Positions 11,170 to 21,506 are shown, counted from the stretch's first letter. The stretch: 64,000 nucleotides of DNA from Capnocytophaga canis (GCF_000827555.1 NZ_CDOI01000195.1:81429-145428), one strand, 5' to 3'. The notes: generated by a model not told the origin, from the letters alone. Program-made: numbers and translations.

Positions 11170-11177
11170 TAACTTTG
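11170..11177 (+). promoter_or_regulatory. -7 box for fumC
   Basis: TAACTTTG, 48 bases upstream of the fumC start; the -33 region is T-rich without a clear TTG. Confidence 0.5.
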
Positions 11178-11225
11178 TAGAGTTTTAGAACCAAAAAATC
11201 GTTTAATATAAAATAAAAGAATACA

Positions 11226-12623
11226 ATGAATTACAGAATTGAAAAAGACACAATGGGTGAAGTAAAAGTTCCTGCCGACAAATATTGGGGAGCTCAAACC
11301 GAACGCTCACGCAACAATTTTAAAATCGGTGCACCTGCTTCAATGCCTATTGAAATTGTTCGCGGTTTCGCCTATCTAAAAAAAGCTGCTGCTTATGCAA
11401 ATTGCGATCTAGGTGTACTTCCTATTGAAAAGAGAGATGCCATTGCACAAGTTTGTGATGAAATTTTAGAAGGAAAATTAGATGACCAATTTCCGCTTGT
11501 AATTTGGCAAACGGGTTCCGGAACGCAGTCAAATATGAACGTAAACGAAGTAATTGCGAACCGTGCACAAGTACTTTCAGGCGGGAAAATAGGCGAAGGT
11601 GATCCTGTTTTAAAAGCAAATGATGACGTAAACAAATCGCAATCTTCAAACGATACTTTCCCAACAGGAATGCATATTGCTTGTTATAAAATGGTGGTTG
11701 AAAAAACTATCCCCGGCGTAGAACAACTTCGCAACACCCTAAAAGCTAAAGCTGAAGCCTTCAAAGATGTAGTAAAAATTGGACGTACTCACCTTATGGA
11801 CGCCACACCACTTACCTTAGGACAAGAAATTTCAGGATATGCAGCTCAATTGGATTATGGACTTAAAGCCCTTAAAAATACATTGGCTCATCTTTCTGAA
11901 TTAGCCTTAGGTGGAACTGCTGTAGGAACAGGTCTCAATACTCCAAAAGGATACGACGTGAAAGTAGCTGAATACATTGCTAAATTCACAGGACATCCAT
12001 TTGTTACAGCTCCTAACAAATTTGAGGCTTTAGCATCGCATGATGCAATTGTAGAAGCTCATGGAGCTTTGAAACAATTAGCGGTTTCTTTGAACAAAAT
12101 TGCAAATGATATTCGTATGTTGGCTTCTGGTCCTCGTTCAGGAATTGGAGAAATATTAATCCCTGAAAATGAACCTGGTAGTTCTATCATGCCAGGAAAA
12201 GTAAACCCTACACAGTGTGAAGCACTTACAATGGTTGCTGCTCAAGTTATGGGTAATGACGTTGCTATTTCCATTGGAGGAGCTCAAGGTCACTACGAGT
12301 TGAATGTCTTCAAACCTTTGATGGCTTCAAACTTCCTGCGTTCAGCAGAATTATTAGGAGATGCTTGTGTGTCATTTGACGAACATTGTGCACAAGGAAT
12401 TGAACCTAATCACAGACGTATCAAAGAGTTAGTCGATAATTCTTTAATGTTGGTTACCGCTTTAAATACAAAAATAGGATATTACAAAGCTGCTGAAATT
12501 GCTCAAACAGCACACCGAAACGGAACTACTCTGAAAGAGGAAGCCGTTCGTTTGGGATACGTAACCCCTGAGGATTTTGACGCGTGGGTGAAACCAGAAG
12601 ATATGGTAGGTAGTCTAAAATAA
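11226..12623 (+). CDS. fumC: Fumarate hydratase, class II
   Basis: This iron-independent fumarase interconverts fumarate and malate in the TCA cycle. The 465 residues are the usual length and start '[24 protein letters not shown]'-like. Landmarks are '[14 protein letters not shown]' near residue 97, '[11 protein letters not shown]', '[11 protein letters not shown]' with the catalytic His, and the superfamily signature '[13 protein letters not shown]' near 318 on the catalytic Ser loop. It is followed by a strong terminator and is probably monocistronic. Confidence 0.97.
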   Translation: MNYRIEKDTMGEVKVPADKYWGAQTERSRNNFKIGAPASMPIEIVRGFAYLKKAAAYANCDLGVLPIEKRDAIAQVCDEILEGKLDDQFPLVIWQTGSGTQSNMNVNEVIANRAQVLSGGKIGEGDPVLKANDDVNKSQSSNDTFPTGMHIACYKMVVEKTIPGVEQLRNTLKAKAEAFKDVVKIGRTHLMDATPLTLGQEISGYAAQLDYGLKALKNTLAHLSELALGGTAVGTGLNTPKGYDVKVAEYIAKFTGHPFVTAPNKFEALASHDAIVEAHGALKQLAVSLNKIANDIRMLASGPRSGIGEILIPENEPGSSIMPGKVNPTQCEALTMVAAQVMGNDVAISIGGAQGHYELNVFKPLMASNFLRSAELLGDACVSFDEHCAQGIEPNHRRIKELVDNSLMLVTALNTKIGYYKAAEIAQTAHRNGTTLKEEAVRLGYVTPEDFDAWVKPEDMVGSLK

Positions 12624-12641
12624 AATTTAAACTCAGAAAAC

Positions 12642-12674
12642 AAAAGAGGCTGTCCTTTTCGGACAGCTTCTTTT
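12642..12674 (+). terminator. Terminator of fumC
   Basis: Stem AGAGGCTGTCC / GGACAGCTTCT with a short TTTTC loop and a T tract, 20 bases past the fumC stop. Confidence 0.85.
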
Positions 12675-12765
12675 CAAATTATCAGCTCTAAAAATATTGT
12701 TTAGCACGTTTTACTTTATTTAGCTATTAAATATAGTTTTTGTATGCTTGGCAGAAAAATAAGAG

Positions 12766-13052
12766 ATGGATTGTCCAATTTGTAAAAGCAAAAACAAAAT
12801 AAAAATGGAATTATCAAAGGCGCATTGTACGGATTATTGGAAAAGCTACAAAGAGTTTATCCCTGCTGAAAAGCATCTGCAAACTAAAAAGAAACTTATA
12901 CTGTTGAAAGTTACAACAGCAGAATTCGGCATTATTTAGCCCGATTTAGAAGAAAAACCAAATGTTACACAAAACAATTATATATGATGATTTACAGTTT
13001 AAAATTATTAATGCTTAAACTAAACAATGAACTATCTATACTTAATTACTAA
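12766..13052 (+). pseudogene. Remnant of an IS1-family transposase
   Basis: From ATG at 12766 the frame reads 'MDCPICKSKNKIK', the zinc-binding N terminus of IS1 InsA-type proteins, then jumps directly to 'AHCTDYWKSYKEFIPAEKHL', which is InsB C-terminal sequence. At about 12886-12892 one base is missing from an A run; in the next frame the match continues 'ETYTVESYNSRIRHYLARF' and on through 'KTKCYTKQLYMM' to a stop at 13050-13052. So the middle of the element is deleted and the end frameshifted. No intact terminal inverted repeats were found. The IS1 call rests on the very characteristic WKSY...EKHL and YNSRIRHYLARF motifs. Confidence 0.85.
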
Positions 13053-13128
13053 TTCCAAAGCAAATAATATTAAATAATATCAAATAAAAATACAGTTATA
13101 AAAATTAGTTCAAATTCAAAAAAATATA

Positions 13129-13136
13129 TATTTTTG
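13129..13136 (+). promoter_or_regulatory. -7 box for the DUF2911 gene
   Basis: TATTTTTG, 30 bases upstream of the ATG at 13167; matches TAnnTTTG. No clear -33 TTG. Confidence 0.45.
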
Positions 13137-13166
13137 TGGAATAATATAATTAAATCTTAGTTTAGT

Positions 13167-14012
13167 ATGAAGAAAATAGCTATTTCTATCGTTGCTTTAT
13201 TAACATTTCAACTGGGTATGGCTCAGTTAAAAACACCAAACGCGAGTCCTAAATCATCAATAAATCAGACTATTGGACTTACGGAAGTACAGATAACTTA
13301 CGCTCGTCCGTCAGTGAAAAACAGGGTTATTTTCGGAGATTTGGTTCCATACGGAAAAATTTGGCGTACTGGAGCTAATGCTGCTACGGTTATTGAGTTT
13401 TCTACTCCAATAACTTTTGGAAATACAGAAGTCAAAGCAGGAAAATATGCTCTTTATTCTGTGCCTGACACCAACCAATGGAAAGTATTTTTATATGCTG
13501 ACTCAGAATTGTGGGGAGCTCCAGGTAAAAATTTCGATCAAGGAAAGGTAATTGCAGAATCTGTTGTCAAACCATTAACTATAAACCCCAAAGTAGAAAC
13601 TTTTACGATTGGTTTTGATGAAATTCGTAATAATGATGCCATGCTTACCCTTGCATGGGATAATATCTTAGTAAAAGTCCCTATCAAAGTAAATACCCGA
13701 CAAGCCGTAATCGAAAGTATAGGAAAAACAATGAACGGCCCAACAGCAAGTGATTATCACAGAGCTGCTATGTTCTATTTTGAAGAAAATATAGATTTAG
13801 ACAAGGCTTTGGAATGGTCATCAAAAGCGGTGGAACTTAACCCTACAGCTTATTGGGTACAAAAACTGAAATCTGATATCCAAGCAGCCAAAAAAGATTA
13901 TAAAAATGCTATCAAAACTGCTGAAATAGCTTTGGAAAGAGCTCAAAAAGCAGGAAATGATGGTTATGTAAAGGCTATCCAAGAAAATATAAATGCTTGG
14001 AAAAAGAAGTAA
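13167..14012 (+). CDS. Secreted DUF2911 protein with C-terminal TPR-like repeats
   Basis: The 281-residue protein has a signal peptide (MKKIAISIVALLTFQLGMAQ). Residues about 22-170 are a DUF2911 domain, with the family's 'QITYARPSVKNRVIFGDLVPYG' region and 'WRTGANAATVIEFS'. The rest (about 185-281) looks like two TPR-type helix pairs ('ALEWSSKAVELNPTAYW'). DUF2911 proteins are common secreted beta-rich proteins of Bacteroidota with no known role. It has its own promoter and terminator and follows the IS1 remnant. Confidence 0.85.
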   Translation: MKKIAISIVALLTFQLGMAQLKTPNASPKSSINQTIGLTEVQITYARPSVKNRVIFGDLVPYGKIWRTGANAATVIEFSTPITFGNTEVKAGKYALYSVPDTNQWKVFLYADSELWGAPGKNFDQGKVIAESVVKPLTINPKVETFTIGFDEIRNNDAMLTLAWDNILVKVPIKVNTRQAVIESIGKTMNGPTASDYHRAAMFYFEENIDLDKALEWSSKAVELNPTAYWVQKLKSDIQAAKKDYKNAIKTAEIALERAQKAGNDGYVKAIQENINAWKKK

Positions 14013-14030
14013 AAACAATTGAAATCGTAG

Positions 14031-14067
14031 AAAGGCTATCCGCAAACTTTTTGGGGTAGCCTTTTTT
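14031..14067 (+). terminator. Terminator of the DUF2911 gene
   Basis: Stem AAAGGCTATCC / GGGTAGCCTTT (one wobble) followed by TTTTT, 18 bases past the stop. Confidence 0.85.
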
Positions 14068-14151
14068 ATTGCTACTCCTCCCCCATTTTATTACGCTACA
14101 TTTCTTTATGTGATAATCAAATTTGAGAACCTTTTCCGTTTGCCCACCCAA

Positions 14152-14181
14152 TTGCGTTTCGTAATTATTTTTATATCTTTG
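14152..14181 (+). promoter_or_regulatory. Promoter for der
   Basis: TTG (14152-14154), 19 bases, TATCTTTG (14174-14181), 20 bases before the der start. A full match to TTG-N19-TAnnTTTG. Confidence 0.7.
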
Positions 14182-14201
14182 CACAAAAAATAAGCAAAAT
14201 T

Positions 14202-15509
14202 ATGAGTGCAATAGTTGCCATTGTAGGTCGCCCAAATGTAGGGAAATCTACTTTTTTTAATCGACTAATAAAACGCCGTGAGGCGATTGTTGATGCTGTG
14301 AGTGGAGTTACACGTGATCGTCATTACGGGAAAACGGATTGGAATGGAGTTGAATTTTCTGTTATTGATACAGGAGGATATGTTTTAGGGAGCGACGATT
14401 ATTTTGAAAAAGAAATAGATAAACAAGTTACTTTAGCCATTGATGAGGCTGATGCCATTATTTTCATGGTAAACGTGGAAGATGGCGTTACAGGAATGGA
14501 TGAAACAGTGGCTGATTTGCTTCGAAAGTCAAAAAAGCCGATTTTTGTAGCTGTAAATAAAGTAGATAGCAACAATCGAGTGGCTGATTCACACGAATTT
14601 TATGCCTTTGGTTTTGAAAATGTGTATACACTATCCAGTTTAAATGGAAGTGGCAGTGGTGAGTTATTGGACGACTTGGTAAAGGTACTTCCTATTAAAG
14701 AAGGTGATGAAGAAACAGAGCAATTACCCCGTTTTGCAGTGGTTGGACGACCTAATGCAGGAAAATCATCATTTATCAATGCATTGATTGGAGAGGATAG
14801 ATATATAGTTACAGACATTGCAGGTACTACACGCGATGCAATTGACACAGAGTACAACCGATTTGGATTCAAATTTAATTTGGTTGATACAGCGGGTATC
14901 CGTCGTAAATCAAAAGTAAAGGAAGATTTGGAATTTTATTCCGTAATGCGTTCTATTCGAGCCATAGAACATGCCGATGTGTGTATACTGATGATTGACG
15001 CAACACGTGGGTTTGAAGGTCAAGACTCTAATATTTTTTGGTTAGCGGAACGGAACCGAAAAGGAATCGTTATTTTGGTAAATAAATGGGATTTGGTTGA
15101 AAAACAAAATAATACGATGAAAGAGTATGAAGCAATCATACGTAAAGAAATTGCTCCATTCACTGATGTACCGATTATTTTCATCTCAGCACTGAGCAAA
15201 CAGCGTATTTTCAAAGCTATTGAACAGGCTGTGGAAGTTTATAAAAATCGTTCAAAGCGTGTTCAAACCTCAAAGCTAAACGAAATTATGTTACCTCTGA
15301 TTGAAAGTTATCCACCACCTGCCATCAAAGGTAAGTATATCAAAATTAAATATTGTATGCAATTACCTACACCAATGCCTCAATTTGTGTTTTTTGCCAA
15401 TTTGCCTCAGTATGTAAAAGAACCTTACAAACGATTCATTGAGAATAAATTACGCGAAAACTTCGATTTTAGAGGAGTTCCAATTGATATTTACTTCAGA
15501 CAAAAATAG
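14202..15509 (+). CDS. der: Ribosome biogenesis GTPase Der (EngA)
   Basis: Der has two GTPase domains in tandem and helps assemble the 50S subunit. The 435 residues show domain 1 ('[12 protein letters not shown]' at about 8, 'DTGGY', 'NKVD'), domain 2 ('[12 protein letters not shown]' near 180, '[14 protein letters not shown]', 'NKWDL') and a C-terminal KH-like domain ending '[11 protein letters not shown]'. Length and order are standard. Own promoter; the terminator is shared with typA on the opposite strand. Confidence 0.97.
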   Translation: MSAIVAIVGRPNVGKSTFFNRLIKRREAIVDAVSGVTRDRHYGKTDWNGVEFSVIDTGGYVLGSDDYFEKEIDKQVTLAIDEADAIIFMVNVEDGVTGMDETVADLLRKSKKPIFVAVNKVDSNNRVADSHEFYAFGFENVYTLSSLNGSGSGELLDDLVKVLPIKEGDEETEQLPRFAVVGRPNAGKSSFINALIGEDRYIVTDIAGTTRDAIDTEYNRFGFKFNLVDTAGIRRKSKVKEDLEFYSVMRSIRAIEHADVCILMIDATRGFEGQDSNIFWLAERNRKGIVILVNKWDLVEKQNNTMKEYEAIIRKEIAPFTDVPIIFISALSKQRIFKAIEQAVEVYKNRSKRVQTSKLNEIMLPLIESYPPPAIKGKYIKIKYCMQLPTPMPQFVFFANLPQYVKEPYKRFIENKLRENFDFRGVPIDIYFRQK

Positions 15510-15524
15510 TCATATCATATTGAT

Positions 15525-15559
15525 AAAAAAGCCGAAAGTGCAATACTTTCGGCTTTTTT
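15525..15559. terminator. Bidirectional terminator between der and typA
   Basis: A perfect 15-bp inverted repeat AAAAAAGCCGAAAGT / ACTTTCGGCTTTTTT around a 5-base loop. The A and T flanks give a T tract on both strands, so it can serve both convergent genes. Confidence 0.9.
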
Positions 15560-15586
15560 ATTACTTCTTTAAAAGAAATCTTACAA

Positions 15587-17392
15587 TTATTTAAACTCTT
15601 TTTCGTAACGTTTGCGGTCGTTTTCGTTTAGGTAGATTTTACGCAGACGCAATGATTTTGGCGTAACTTCTACGTATTCATCTTTTTGGATATATTCCAG
15701 AGCTTCTTCCAAAGAGAATTTAATAGCAGGAGCAATACGCATTTTGTCGTCCGCACCTGCCGAACGTATGTTAGTGAGTTTCTTGGTTTTAGTAACGTTT
15801 ACCACCATATCATCACCACGTGAATTTTCGCCTATTACTTGTCCTTCGTACACATCTTCGTTCGGGTCGATGAAGAATTTCCCTCTATCTTGCAGTTTAT
15901 CAATAGAATACGGAATAGCTTTTCCGTTTTCCATAGAAATTAACGAGCCATTGATACGCCCTGATATTTCGCCTTTGTAAGGTTGGTATTCCAAGAAGCG
16001 ATGTGCCATAATAGCTTCTCCGGCAGTAGCAGTAAGTATCTGATTACGAAGACCTATAATCCCTCGTGATGGAATAATGAACTCAATAACCATTCGTTCG
16101 CCTTTCGGAGTCATTGACAACATTTCACCTTTACGAAGAGTTACAAACTCTACAGCTCTTCCTGATAGGTTTTCAGGTAGGTCGATGGTCAATTCTTCAA
16201 CGGGTTCGCATTTTACGCCGTTGATTTCTTTAATAATTACTTGTGGCTGACCGATTTGTAATTCATAACCTTCACGACGCATCGTTTCGATAAGTACTGA
16301 AAGGTGCAATACACCACGTCCGAAAACCATAAATTTGTCGGCACTATCCGTAGGCTCTACGCGAAGAGCAAGATTTTTCTCCAATTCTTTCTCCAAACGC
16401 TCCTTAATGTGGCGTGAAGTTACGAATTTTCCTTCTTTTCCGAAGAAAGGAGAATCGTTGATAGTGAATAACATACTCATTGTAGGCTCATCGATAGCGA
16501 TGGTAGGTAAGGCTTCCGGATTTTCAAAATCGGCAATGGTGTCACCAATGTCAAAACCTTCCAAACCTGCGATGGCACAGATATCACCGGCTTGTACTTC
16601 ATCGATTTTTTTACGTCCTAATCCGTCAAAAGTGTGTAGTTCCTTAATTTTTGATTTTGTGATAGTTCCGTCACGTTTTACCAACGAAACATTCATTCCG
16701 CTTTTTAGCACACCACGTTGCAAACGCCCGATAGCAATTCGACCTGTAAAAGAAGAATAATCTAAGGAAGTGATAAGCATTTGTGTGGTTCCTTCCTCTA
16801 TTTTGGGTGATGGAATATGCTTGATAACCATATCCAAAAGCGGGTCGATAGAATCGGTTTGGTTTTTCCAATCTTCTGACATCCAATTGTTTTTGGCAGA
16901 ACCATACACGGTAGGGAAATCCAACTGCCATTCTTCGGCACCGAGTTCAAACATTAGGTCGAACACTTTTTCGTGAACTTCATCAGGGGTACAATTCTCC
17001 TTGTCCACTTTGTTTACAACCACGATAGGTTTGAGTTTCATTTCGATAGCTTTTTGAAGCACGAAACGCGTTTGTGGCATTGGACCTTCAAAAGCATCTA
17101 CCAAAAGAAGTACTCCGTCCGCCATATTAAGCACACGTTCCACCTCACCACCGAAATCGGCGTGTCCTGGAGTGTCTATGATATTGATTTTCGTTCCTTT
17201 ATAATTCACGGAAACATTTTTAGAAAGAATAGTAATTCCGCGTTCGCGTTCAATGTCGTTGTTGTCCAAAATCAATTCTCCCGACTCTTGATTTTCTCTG
17301 AACAACGCACAGTGGTGTAGTATTTTATCTACCAAAGTGGTTTTTCCGTGGTCAACGTGGGCAATGATTGCGATGTTTTTGATTTGTGTCAT
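15587..17392 (-). CDS. typA: Translational GTPase TypA/BipA
   Basis: TypA is an EF-G-like GTPase acting in 50S assembly and stress or cold adaptation. From the ATG at 17392 (601 residues) it begins '[20 protein letters not shown]'; a longer TTG frame to 17422 would overlap the promoter. It has G-domain motifs '[14 protein letters not shown]' and 'VVNKVDKE', then EF-G domains II, III ('[18 protein letters not shown]') and V, then the TypA-specific C-terminal domain ending in basic '[19 protein letters not shown]'-like residues. Confidence 0.97.
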   Translation of the reverse strand: MTQIKNIAIIAHVDHGKTTLVDKILHHCALFRENQESGELILDNNDIERERGITILSKNVSVNYKGTKINIIDTPGHADFGGEVERVLNMADGVLLLVDAFEGPMPQTRFVLQKAIEMKLKPIVVVNKVDKENCTPDEVHEKVFDLMFELGAEEWQLDFPTVYGSAKNNWMSEDWKNQTDSIDPLLDMVIKHIPSPKIEEGTTQMLITSLDYSSFTGRIAIGRLQRGVLKSGMNVSLVKRDGTITKSKIKELHTFDGLGRKKIDEVQAGDICAIAGLEGFDIGDTIADFENPEALPTIAIDEPTMSMLFTINDSPFFGKEGKFVTSRHIKERLEKELEKNLALRVEPTDSADKFMVFGRGVLHLSVLIETMRREGYELQIGQPQVIIKEINGVKCEPVEELTIDLPENLSGRAVEFVTLRKGEMLSMTPKGERMVIEFIIPSRGIIGLRNQILTATAGEAIMAHRFLEYQPYKGEISGRINGSLISMENGKAIPYSIDKLQDRGKFFIDPNEDVYEGQVIGENSRGDDMVVNVTKTKKLTNIRSAGADDKMRIAPAIKFSLEEALEYIQKDEYVEVTPKSLRLRKIYLNENDRKRYEKEFK

Positions 17393-17419
17393 ATAGTAAA
17401 GTAATAATTTTTCAGGCGA

Positions 17420-17449
17420 CAAAATTACAAAAAAAGTATGTGTTTACAA
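17420..17449 (-). promoter_or_regulatory. Promoter for typA
   Basis: On minus: TTG (17447-17449), 19 bases, TAATTTTG (17420-17427), 27 bases before the ATG at 17392. Confidence 0.65.
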
Positions 17450-17524
17450 CAAAAGATGAAAAAAAATCAAATAAGAGATTAAAAACATAAATAAATACAA
17501 CGTTTAGAGAGATTTTGTACAATT

Positions 17525-18385
17525 TTATGATTTGATTTTCAATAATTGTTTCCAAACCCCTTTCCATCGATAGTTGCGAATCCAATGACCTTGTTTGTAG
17601 GTTACCAAGTATGGCTGTTTTTCACGTTTGGCATTAAAATAACCTTGTAGATAATCTTTAAAAAGTTGCCATTTTCTTTTTTTCGATGCTAATTTAGCAG
17701 AAGCTAAGAGTGATAACCAAAATCCATAGCGGAGGCGATAGAAAACACCGCCTTGTAGCAGACGAGCTTGGAGAGTGTAACTCGTTCCTGTAGGTTTTAA
17801 ATGTTTGACTTTCAGTGATGAATCAGTACATACTTCCCATCCGAAATAACGAGCAAGTAACTCATCGATAGTGTCCCACCCCATAGCAGGAGGCAGTCCA
17901 CCTATGTTCGAAAAACAATCTTTCCGATATGCTTTTAAAGCTCCTCGTAAATGATCCCTGTTGGTCAGATTTTCTAATTCCCAAGTGCCGTTTTTTTCAA
18001 TATAACAAAATCCTCCGCACATGCCTAATTGTGAGTTTTCAAGGAAATGTCGTTGTAGAGTAGCTAAATAATCTGTAGGAAACACTAAATCTGCATCAAA
18101 CTTGCAGATTATATCAATATCTTTGCGCAAAAAAGGTAGTCCTGTATTGAAGGTTTGTACTACTTTGCTACCAGGAAGGTGTTTTCCTGTATTTTCTTTG
18201 CGAATAACTTCTAAAATAGGATTTTTCCGACGTATTTTATCTAAAATTAATGGGGTTTCATCCGTTGAAGCGTCATCTACTACGATAATTTGTGTTGGTA
18301 ATAGCGTTTGATTAAACAATGATTCCAAAGTTTGTGCAATGTAATTAGCTTCGTTATGAGCGGGGATGATAATACCAAAATTCAT
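17525..18385 (-). CDS. Glycosyltransferase family 2
   Basis: The 286-residue cytosolic GT-A enzyme starts 'MNFGIIIPAHNEANYIAQTL' and contains 'IIVVDDASTDET' (UDP-sugar binding) and 'CKFDADLVFP' near residue 96, which holds the DxD metal motif. 'GWDTIDELLARYFG' near 168 provides the acceptor-site acidic residues. No membrane segment is evident. It follows ftsB by 33 bases on the same strand, so it may be the last gene of the DUF4290-murA-udk-ftsB run. Donor and acceptor are unknown; a link to envelope glycan or protein glycosylation is an inference. Confidence 0.88.
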   Translation of the reverse strand: MNFGIIIPAHNEANYIAQTLESLFNQTLLPTQIIVVDDASTDETPLILDKIRRKNPILEVIRKENTGKHLPGSKVVQTFNTGLPFLRKDIDIICKFDADLVFPTDYLATLQRHFLENSQLGMCGGFCYIEKNGTWELENLTNRDHLRGALKAYRKDCFSNIGGLPPAMGWDTIDELLARYFGWEVCTDSSLKVKHLKPTGTSYTLQARLLQGGVFYRLRYGFWLSLLASAKLASKKRKWQLFKDYLQGYFNAKREKQPYLVTYKQGHWIRNYRWKGVWKQLLKIKS

Positions 18386-18418
18386 AGACTATATGTAAAA
18401 TAACTTCGTAATATTTTA

Positions 18419-18730
18419 TTAATCAATAGTGTCATGTTCAATAATATAAACATCCTCATTGTCGTGTTTCAGGTAGTACTCTTCTCGTCCCAAACGTTCA
18501 CGACCTTCATCGGTATCTAAAATCAATAACATTTCTTTATCTTTTTCAATTTCCTTTTGTAGAAACTGTTTTTGTCGATTCAATTTATGAATTTCCTTAT
18601 TCAATTCACGGTGTGTGAGTAAAGAATTAGAATCAAAAAAAGCCATCCAAAAGAAAAAACAAAACAGAATAAAGACATACAGTCTATATCCTTTGAGAAA
18701 TGAAATGTATTGAAAAATAGTTTTTTTCAT
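18419..18730 (-). CDS. Septum formation initiator family protein (FtsB/DivIC-like)
   Basis: The 103-residue bitopic protein has a membrane segment at about 15-33 ('YRLYVFILFCFFFWMAFF'), then a coiled coil ('RELNKEIHKLNRQKQFLQKE') and a short C-terminal part with 'LGREEYYLKHDNEDVY', the typical pattern of FtsB/DivIC, which joins FtsL and FtsQ in the divisome. The start directly abuts the udk stop. The murA-udk-ftsB grouping ties cell wall synthesis with division. Confidence 0.88.
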   Translation of the reverse strand: MKKTIFQYISFLKGYRLYVFILFCFFFWMAFFDSNSLLTHRELNKEIHKLNRQKQFLQKEIEKDKEMLLILDTDEGRERLGREEYYLKHDNEDVYIIEHDTID

Positions 18731-19342
18731 TTAATTTGCTAAGATGCGATTATGTACAATGGTTTTAATGATGTCAATAGCTACGAAATTACGTCTATTA
18801 TTAGGTATTATAATGTCTGCATATTCTTTTACTGGTTCAATAAACTTCAAGTGCATCGGTTTGAGAGTGGTTTGATAGCGGTTCAACACCTCTTCTACGT
18901 CGCGTCCTCGTTCGGTAATGTCACGTTTAATACGTCGGATAAGTCGTTCATCAGGGTCGGCATGTACATAAATCTTAATATCGAACAACTCACGGATATC
19001 AGCACGTGAAAAAATTAAAATTCCCTCTACAATGACTACTTTAGTTGGTTTTATCAGTACCGTTTCGCCTGTTCTGTTGTGTTCAACGAAAGAATAGACG
19101 GGACTTTCCACTGGTATTCCTGATTTTAGAGATATCAAATGTTGTTTTAGTAAATCAAAATCGATAGAATCGGGGTGGTCAAAGTTTGTTTTTACCCTTT
19201 CGGTATAAGGCAAATGACTCATTTCCCGATAGTAAGAATCCTGTGAAATGACACTTACTTCTTGGGATAATTCACTAACAATTTGATTTACAACGGTTGT
19301 TTTTCCACATCCCGTTCCTCCTGCAATTCCTATAATGAGCAT
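18731..19342 (-). CDS. udk: Uridine kinase
   Basis: This enzyme phosphorylates uridine or cytidine to UMP/CMP in pyrimidine salvage. The 203 residues have a Walker A 'GGTGCGKTTV' at 8-17, 'ISQDSYYREM' near 32, 'NFDHPDSIDFDLL' near 54 and 'RRIKRDITERGRDVE' lid residues near 135. Normal length. It sits between murA (11 bases) and ftsB (0 bases) on the same strand, so it is cotranscribed. Confidence 0.95.
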   Translation of the reverse strand: MLIIGIAGGTGCGKTTVVNQIVSELSQEVSVISQDSYYREMSHLPYTERVKTNFDHPDSIDFDLLKQHLISLKSGIPVESPVYSFVEHNRTGETVLIKPTKVVIVEGILIFSRADIRELFDIKIYVHADPDERLIRRIKRDITERGRDVEEVLNRYQTTLKPMHLKFIEPVKEYADIIIPNNRRNFVAIDIIKTIVHNRILAN

Positions 19343-19353
19343 CCTTTTATATT

Positions 19354-20664
19354 TTAGTTTACACGTATGATTTTAGCTCCTAAGGAACGTAATCGTTCAT
19401 CGATATCTTCGTAACCTCGGTCAATTTGTTCAATGTTATAGATAATTGATGTTCCTTTGGCAGAAAGTGCTGCGATAAGCAAGGCAATTCCAGCACGTAT
19501 GTCGGGTGAAGTCATCAATGTGGCTCGTAAGGGTGATTTGAAATCGTTACCTATGACAGTAGCCCGATGCGGGTCACACAGAATAATTTTTGCCCCCATA
19601 TCAATAAGTTTATCAATGAAAAACAAGCGACTTTCGAACATTTTTTGGTGAATAAGTACCTCCCCACGAGCTTGGGTAGCAACTACTAAAACGATACTCA
19701 GTAAATCAGGCGTAAATCCAGGCCAAGGAGCATCAGCAACTGTCAGAATAGAGCCATCAATATAACTTTGAATTTCATACCCATCTTTGTGGGCAGGAAT
19801 ATAAATATCATCACCTTGGCGCTCTAATTTAATACCTAACTTACGGAATACGTTGGGAATCAATCCCAAATGCTCCCAGCCTACGTTTTTAATTGTAATT
19901 TCGCTTTGAGTCATGGCTGCAAGTCCAATCCAGCTACCTATTTCAATCATGTCCGGTAGTATGGTATGTGTGCATCCCGATAGTTTTTCTACTCCGTTGA
20001 TAGTAATAAAATTAGAACCAATACCTTGAATGTCAGCCCCCATATTGTTTAACATACGACACAGTTGTTGTACGTAAGGTTCGCAAGCGGCATTGTAAAT
20101 CGTGGTAGTTCCTTTAGCTAAGACTGCTGCCATAATTATATTCGACGTTCCCGTAACCGAAGCCTCGTCTAATAGCATATCCGTTCCTGTGAGTCCATTT
20201 GCTTTTACGCTATATATGTGATTGTCAGAATCATATTTGAAGTCAGCTCCTAATTTTATAAACCCTTCAAAGTGGGTATCTAAACGTCTTCGACCTATTT
20301 TGTCACCTCCTGGTTGCGGAATATATGCCACACCAAAACGTGTTAAAAGAGGCCCAACAATCATTATAGACCCTCGTAAACTTTGTCCTTCAGAGTGAAA
20401 TGCCATGGATTCCAAGTAGTTGATATTGATTTCATCGGCTTGGAAACTATATGATCCTTTTCCTAATTTTTGAGTTTTCACTCCTAAGTTTTCAAGTAAT
20501 GACATCAATTTATTGATATCTAAAATATCTGGTATATTGTGAATGGTCACTTTTTCATCGGTGAGCAGTACAGCACATAAAATCTGTAGTGCTTCATTCT
20601 TAGCACCTTGTGGAGTAATTTCACCCTTAAGCTGATGCCCCCCTTCAATTTTAAAAATTCCCAT
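19354..20664 (-). CDS. murA: UDP-N-acetylglucosamine 1-carboxyvinyltransferase, Cys-to-Asp form
   Basis: MurA transfers enolpyruvate from PEP to UDP-GlcNAc, the first committed step of peptidoglycan synthesis. The 436 residues contain 'GAKNEAL' (Lys22, Asn23) and 'SLRGSIM' (Arg97). The active-site loop reads 'PQPGGDKIGRRRLDTH', with Asp121 where the E. coli enzyme has Cys115, the residue alkylated by fosfomycin. In other bacteria the Asp form is active and resistant to the drug, so intrinsic fosfomycin resistance of MurA is expected. The start is 2 bases from the DUF4290 stop. Confidence 0.96.
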   Translation of the reverse strand: MGIFKIEGGHQLKGEITPQGAKNEALQILCAVLLTDEKVTIHNIPDILDINKLMSLLENLGVKTQKLGKGSYSFQADEININYLESMAFHSEGQSLRGSIMIVGPLLTRFGVAYIPQPGGDKIGRRRLDTHFEGFIKLGADFKYDSDNHIYSVKANGLTGTDMLLDEASVTGTSNIIMAAVLAKGTTTIYNAACEPYVQQLCRMLNNMGADIQGIGSNFITINGVEKLSGCTHTILPDMIEIGSWIGLAAMTQSEITIKNVGWEHLGLIPNVFRKLGIKLERQGDDIYIPAHKDGYEIQSYIDGSILTVADAPWPGFTPDLLSIVLVVATQARGEVLIHQKMFESRLFFIDKLIDMGAKIILCDPHRATVIGNDFKSPLRATLMTSPDIRAGIALLIAALSAKGTSIIYNIEQIDRGYEDIDERLRSLGAKIIRVN

Positions 20665-20666
20665 AC

Positions 20667-21308
20667 TTATTTTGTTTTTTTATGATTTGTAGCTCCTTTT
20701 TTATTGTTTTGAGATGTATTTTTTCTGGTCAGATTCTGTTTTGTTTTAATCAATTCCTGACTGGTTGTTAAATCTTCTTTATCTTGCTTTAAATCAATCT
20801 GCCCATTGCTTAATTCATACAGATGTTGGAAGATTACTTCGTCCTCAACAGTTTCTTTATTCCAATTTAAGTAACTTTTTTTCATATGATTCGCTATTGA
20901 GAATTTCAATGCTGTTTTTAAATCACTTTCTTCCCAACGCACACAAACATCAATCATTTTTTTGATATTGTTACCGTAAAAACGATATTTTGGATGACTT
21001 TGGGGGTAGTTCAACCTGTCAGGGTGTCGTACTAAAACAGCTTCTGTTGGACGTTCAAAAGGAGAATCTACATCCAGCTGAAATCCCGACATGATGAAAA
21101 GTTGATCCCATAATTTATGCTGGAAGTCTGGCACATCTCTTAAATGTGGATTTAGATTTCCCATTACTGCAATAATCCCTTTGGCGGTATTGTTGCGTTC
21201 TTCTCGGTCTTCGATATGAATTGCCTTCTCAATCATTTTCTGGATATGTCGACCATATTCAGGAATGATTAAAGGGGTACGTTCTGTGTTATATTCTAAG
21301 CTCTCCAA
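20667..21308 (-). CDS. DUF4290 protein
   Basis: The 213-residue protein is a typical DUF4290 member: 'LEYNTERTPLIIPEYGRHIQKMI' style N terminus and 'MGNLNPHLRDVPDFQHKLWDQL' near residue 50. It is soluble, with a basic, low-complexity tail of K, N and T from about residue 180 ('NTSQNNKKGATNHKKTK'). The function is unknown, but the gene is regularly next to murA in Bacteroidota, as here (2 bases). The start is TTG (complement of 21306-21308), because an in-frame stop lies just upstream and the next ATG would remove conserved residues. Confidence 0.88.
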   Translation of the reverse strand: MESLEYNTERTPLIIPEYGRHIQKMIEKAIHIEDREERNNTAKGIIAVMGNLNPHLRDVPDFQHKLWDQLFIMSGFQLDVDSPFERPTEAVLVRHPDRLNYPQSHPKYRFYGNNIKKMIDVCVRWEESDLKTALKFSIANHMKKSYLNWNKETVEDEVIFQHLYELSNGQIDLKQDKEDLTTSQELIKTKQNLTRKNTSQNNKKGATNHKKTK

Positions 21309-21506
21309 AATTATTTAGATGTTTTAATTTTAAATGATTTAATAGTCCTACTAAGGTACTTATTTTCTAGTGTTTTTTATCAAAATATTCAAAACACTAC
21401 AACTATTCTTAGGGAAAAATCCATTTTATATCTTTTCTGAGGAATTTCTATTTATTGTTAAAACCTAATAGCTCCTACAGAATTAATAAATTGAGTCTCT
21501 ATCACG

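Noticed and set aside
16335..16760. 141-codon plus-strand frame inside typA
   Set aside because: Antisense shadow of a conserved GTPase gene with no own promoter or motif.
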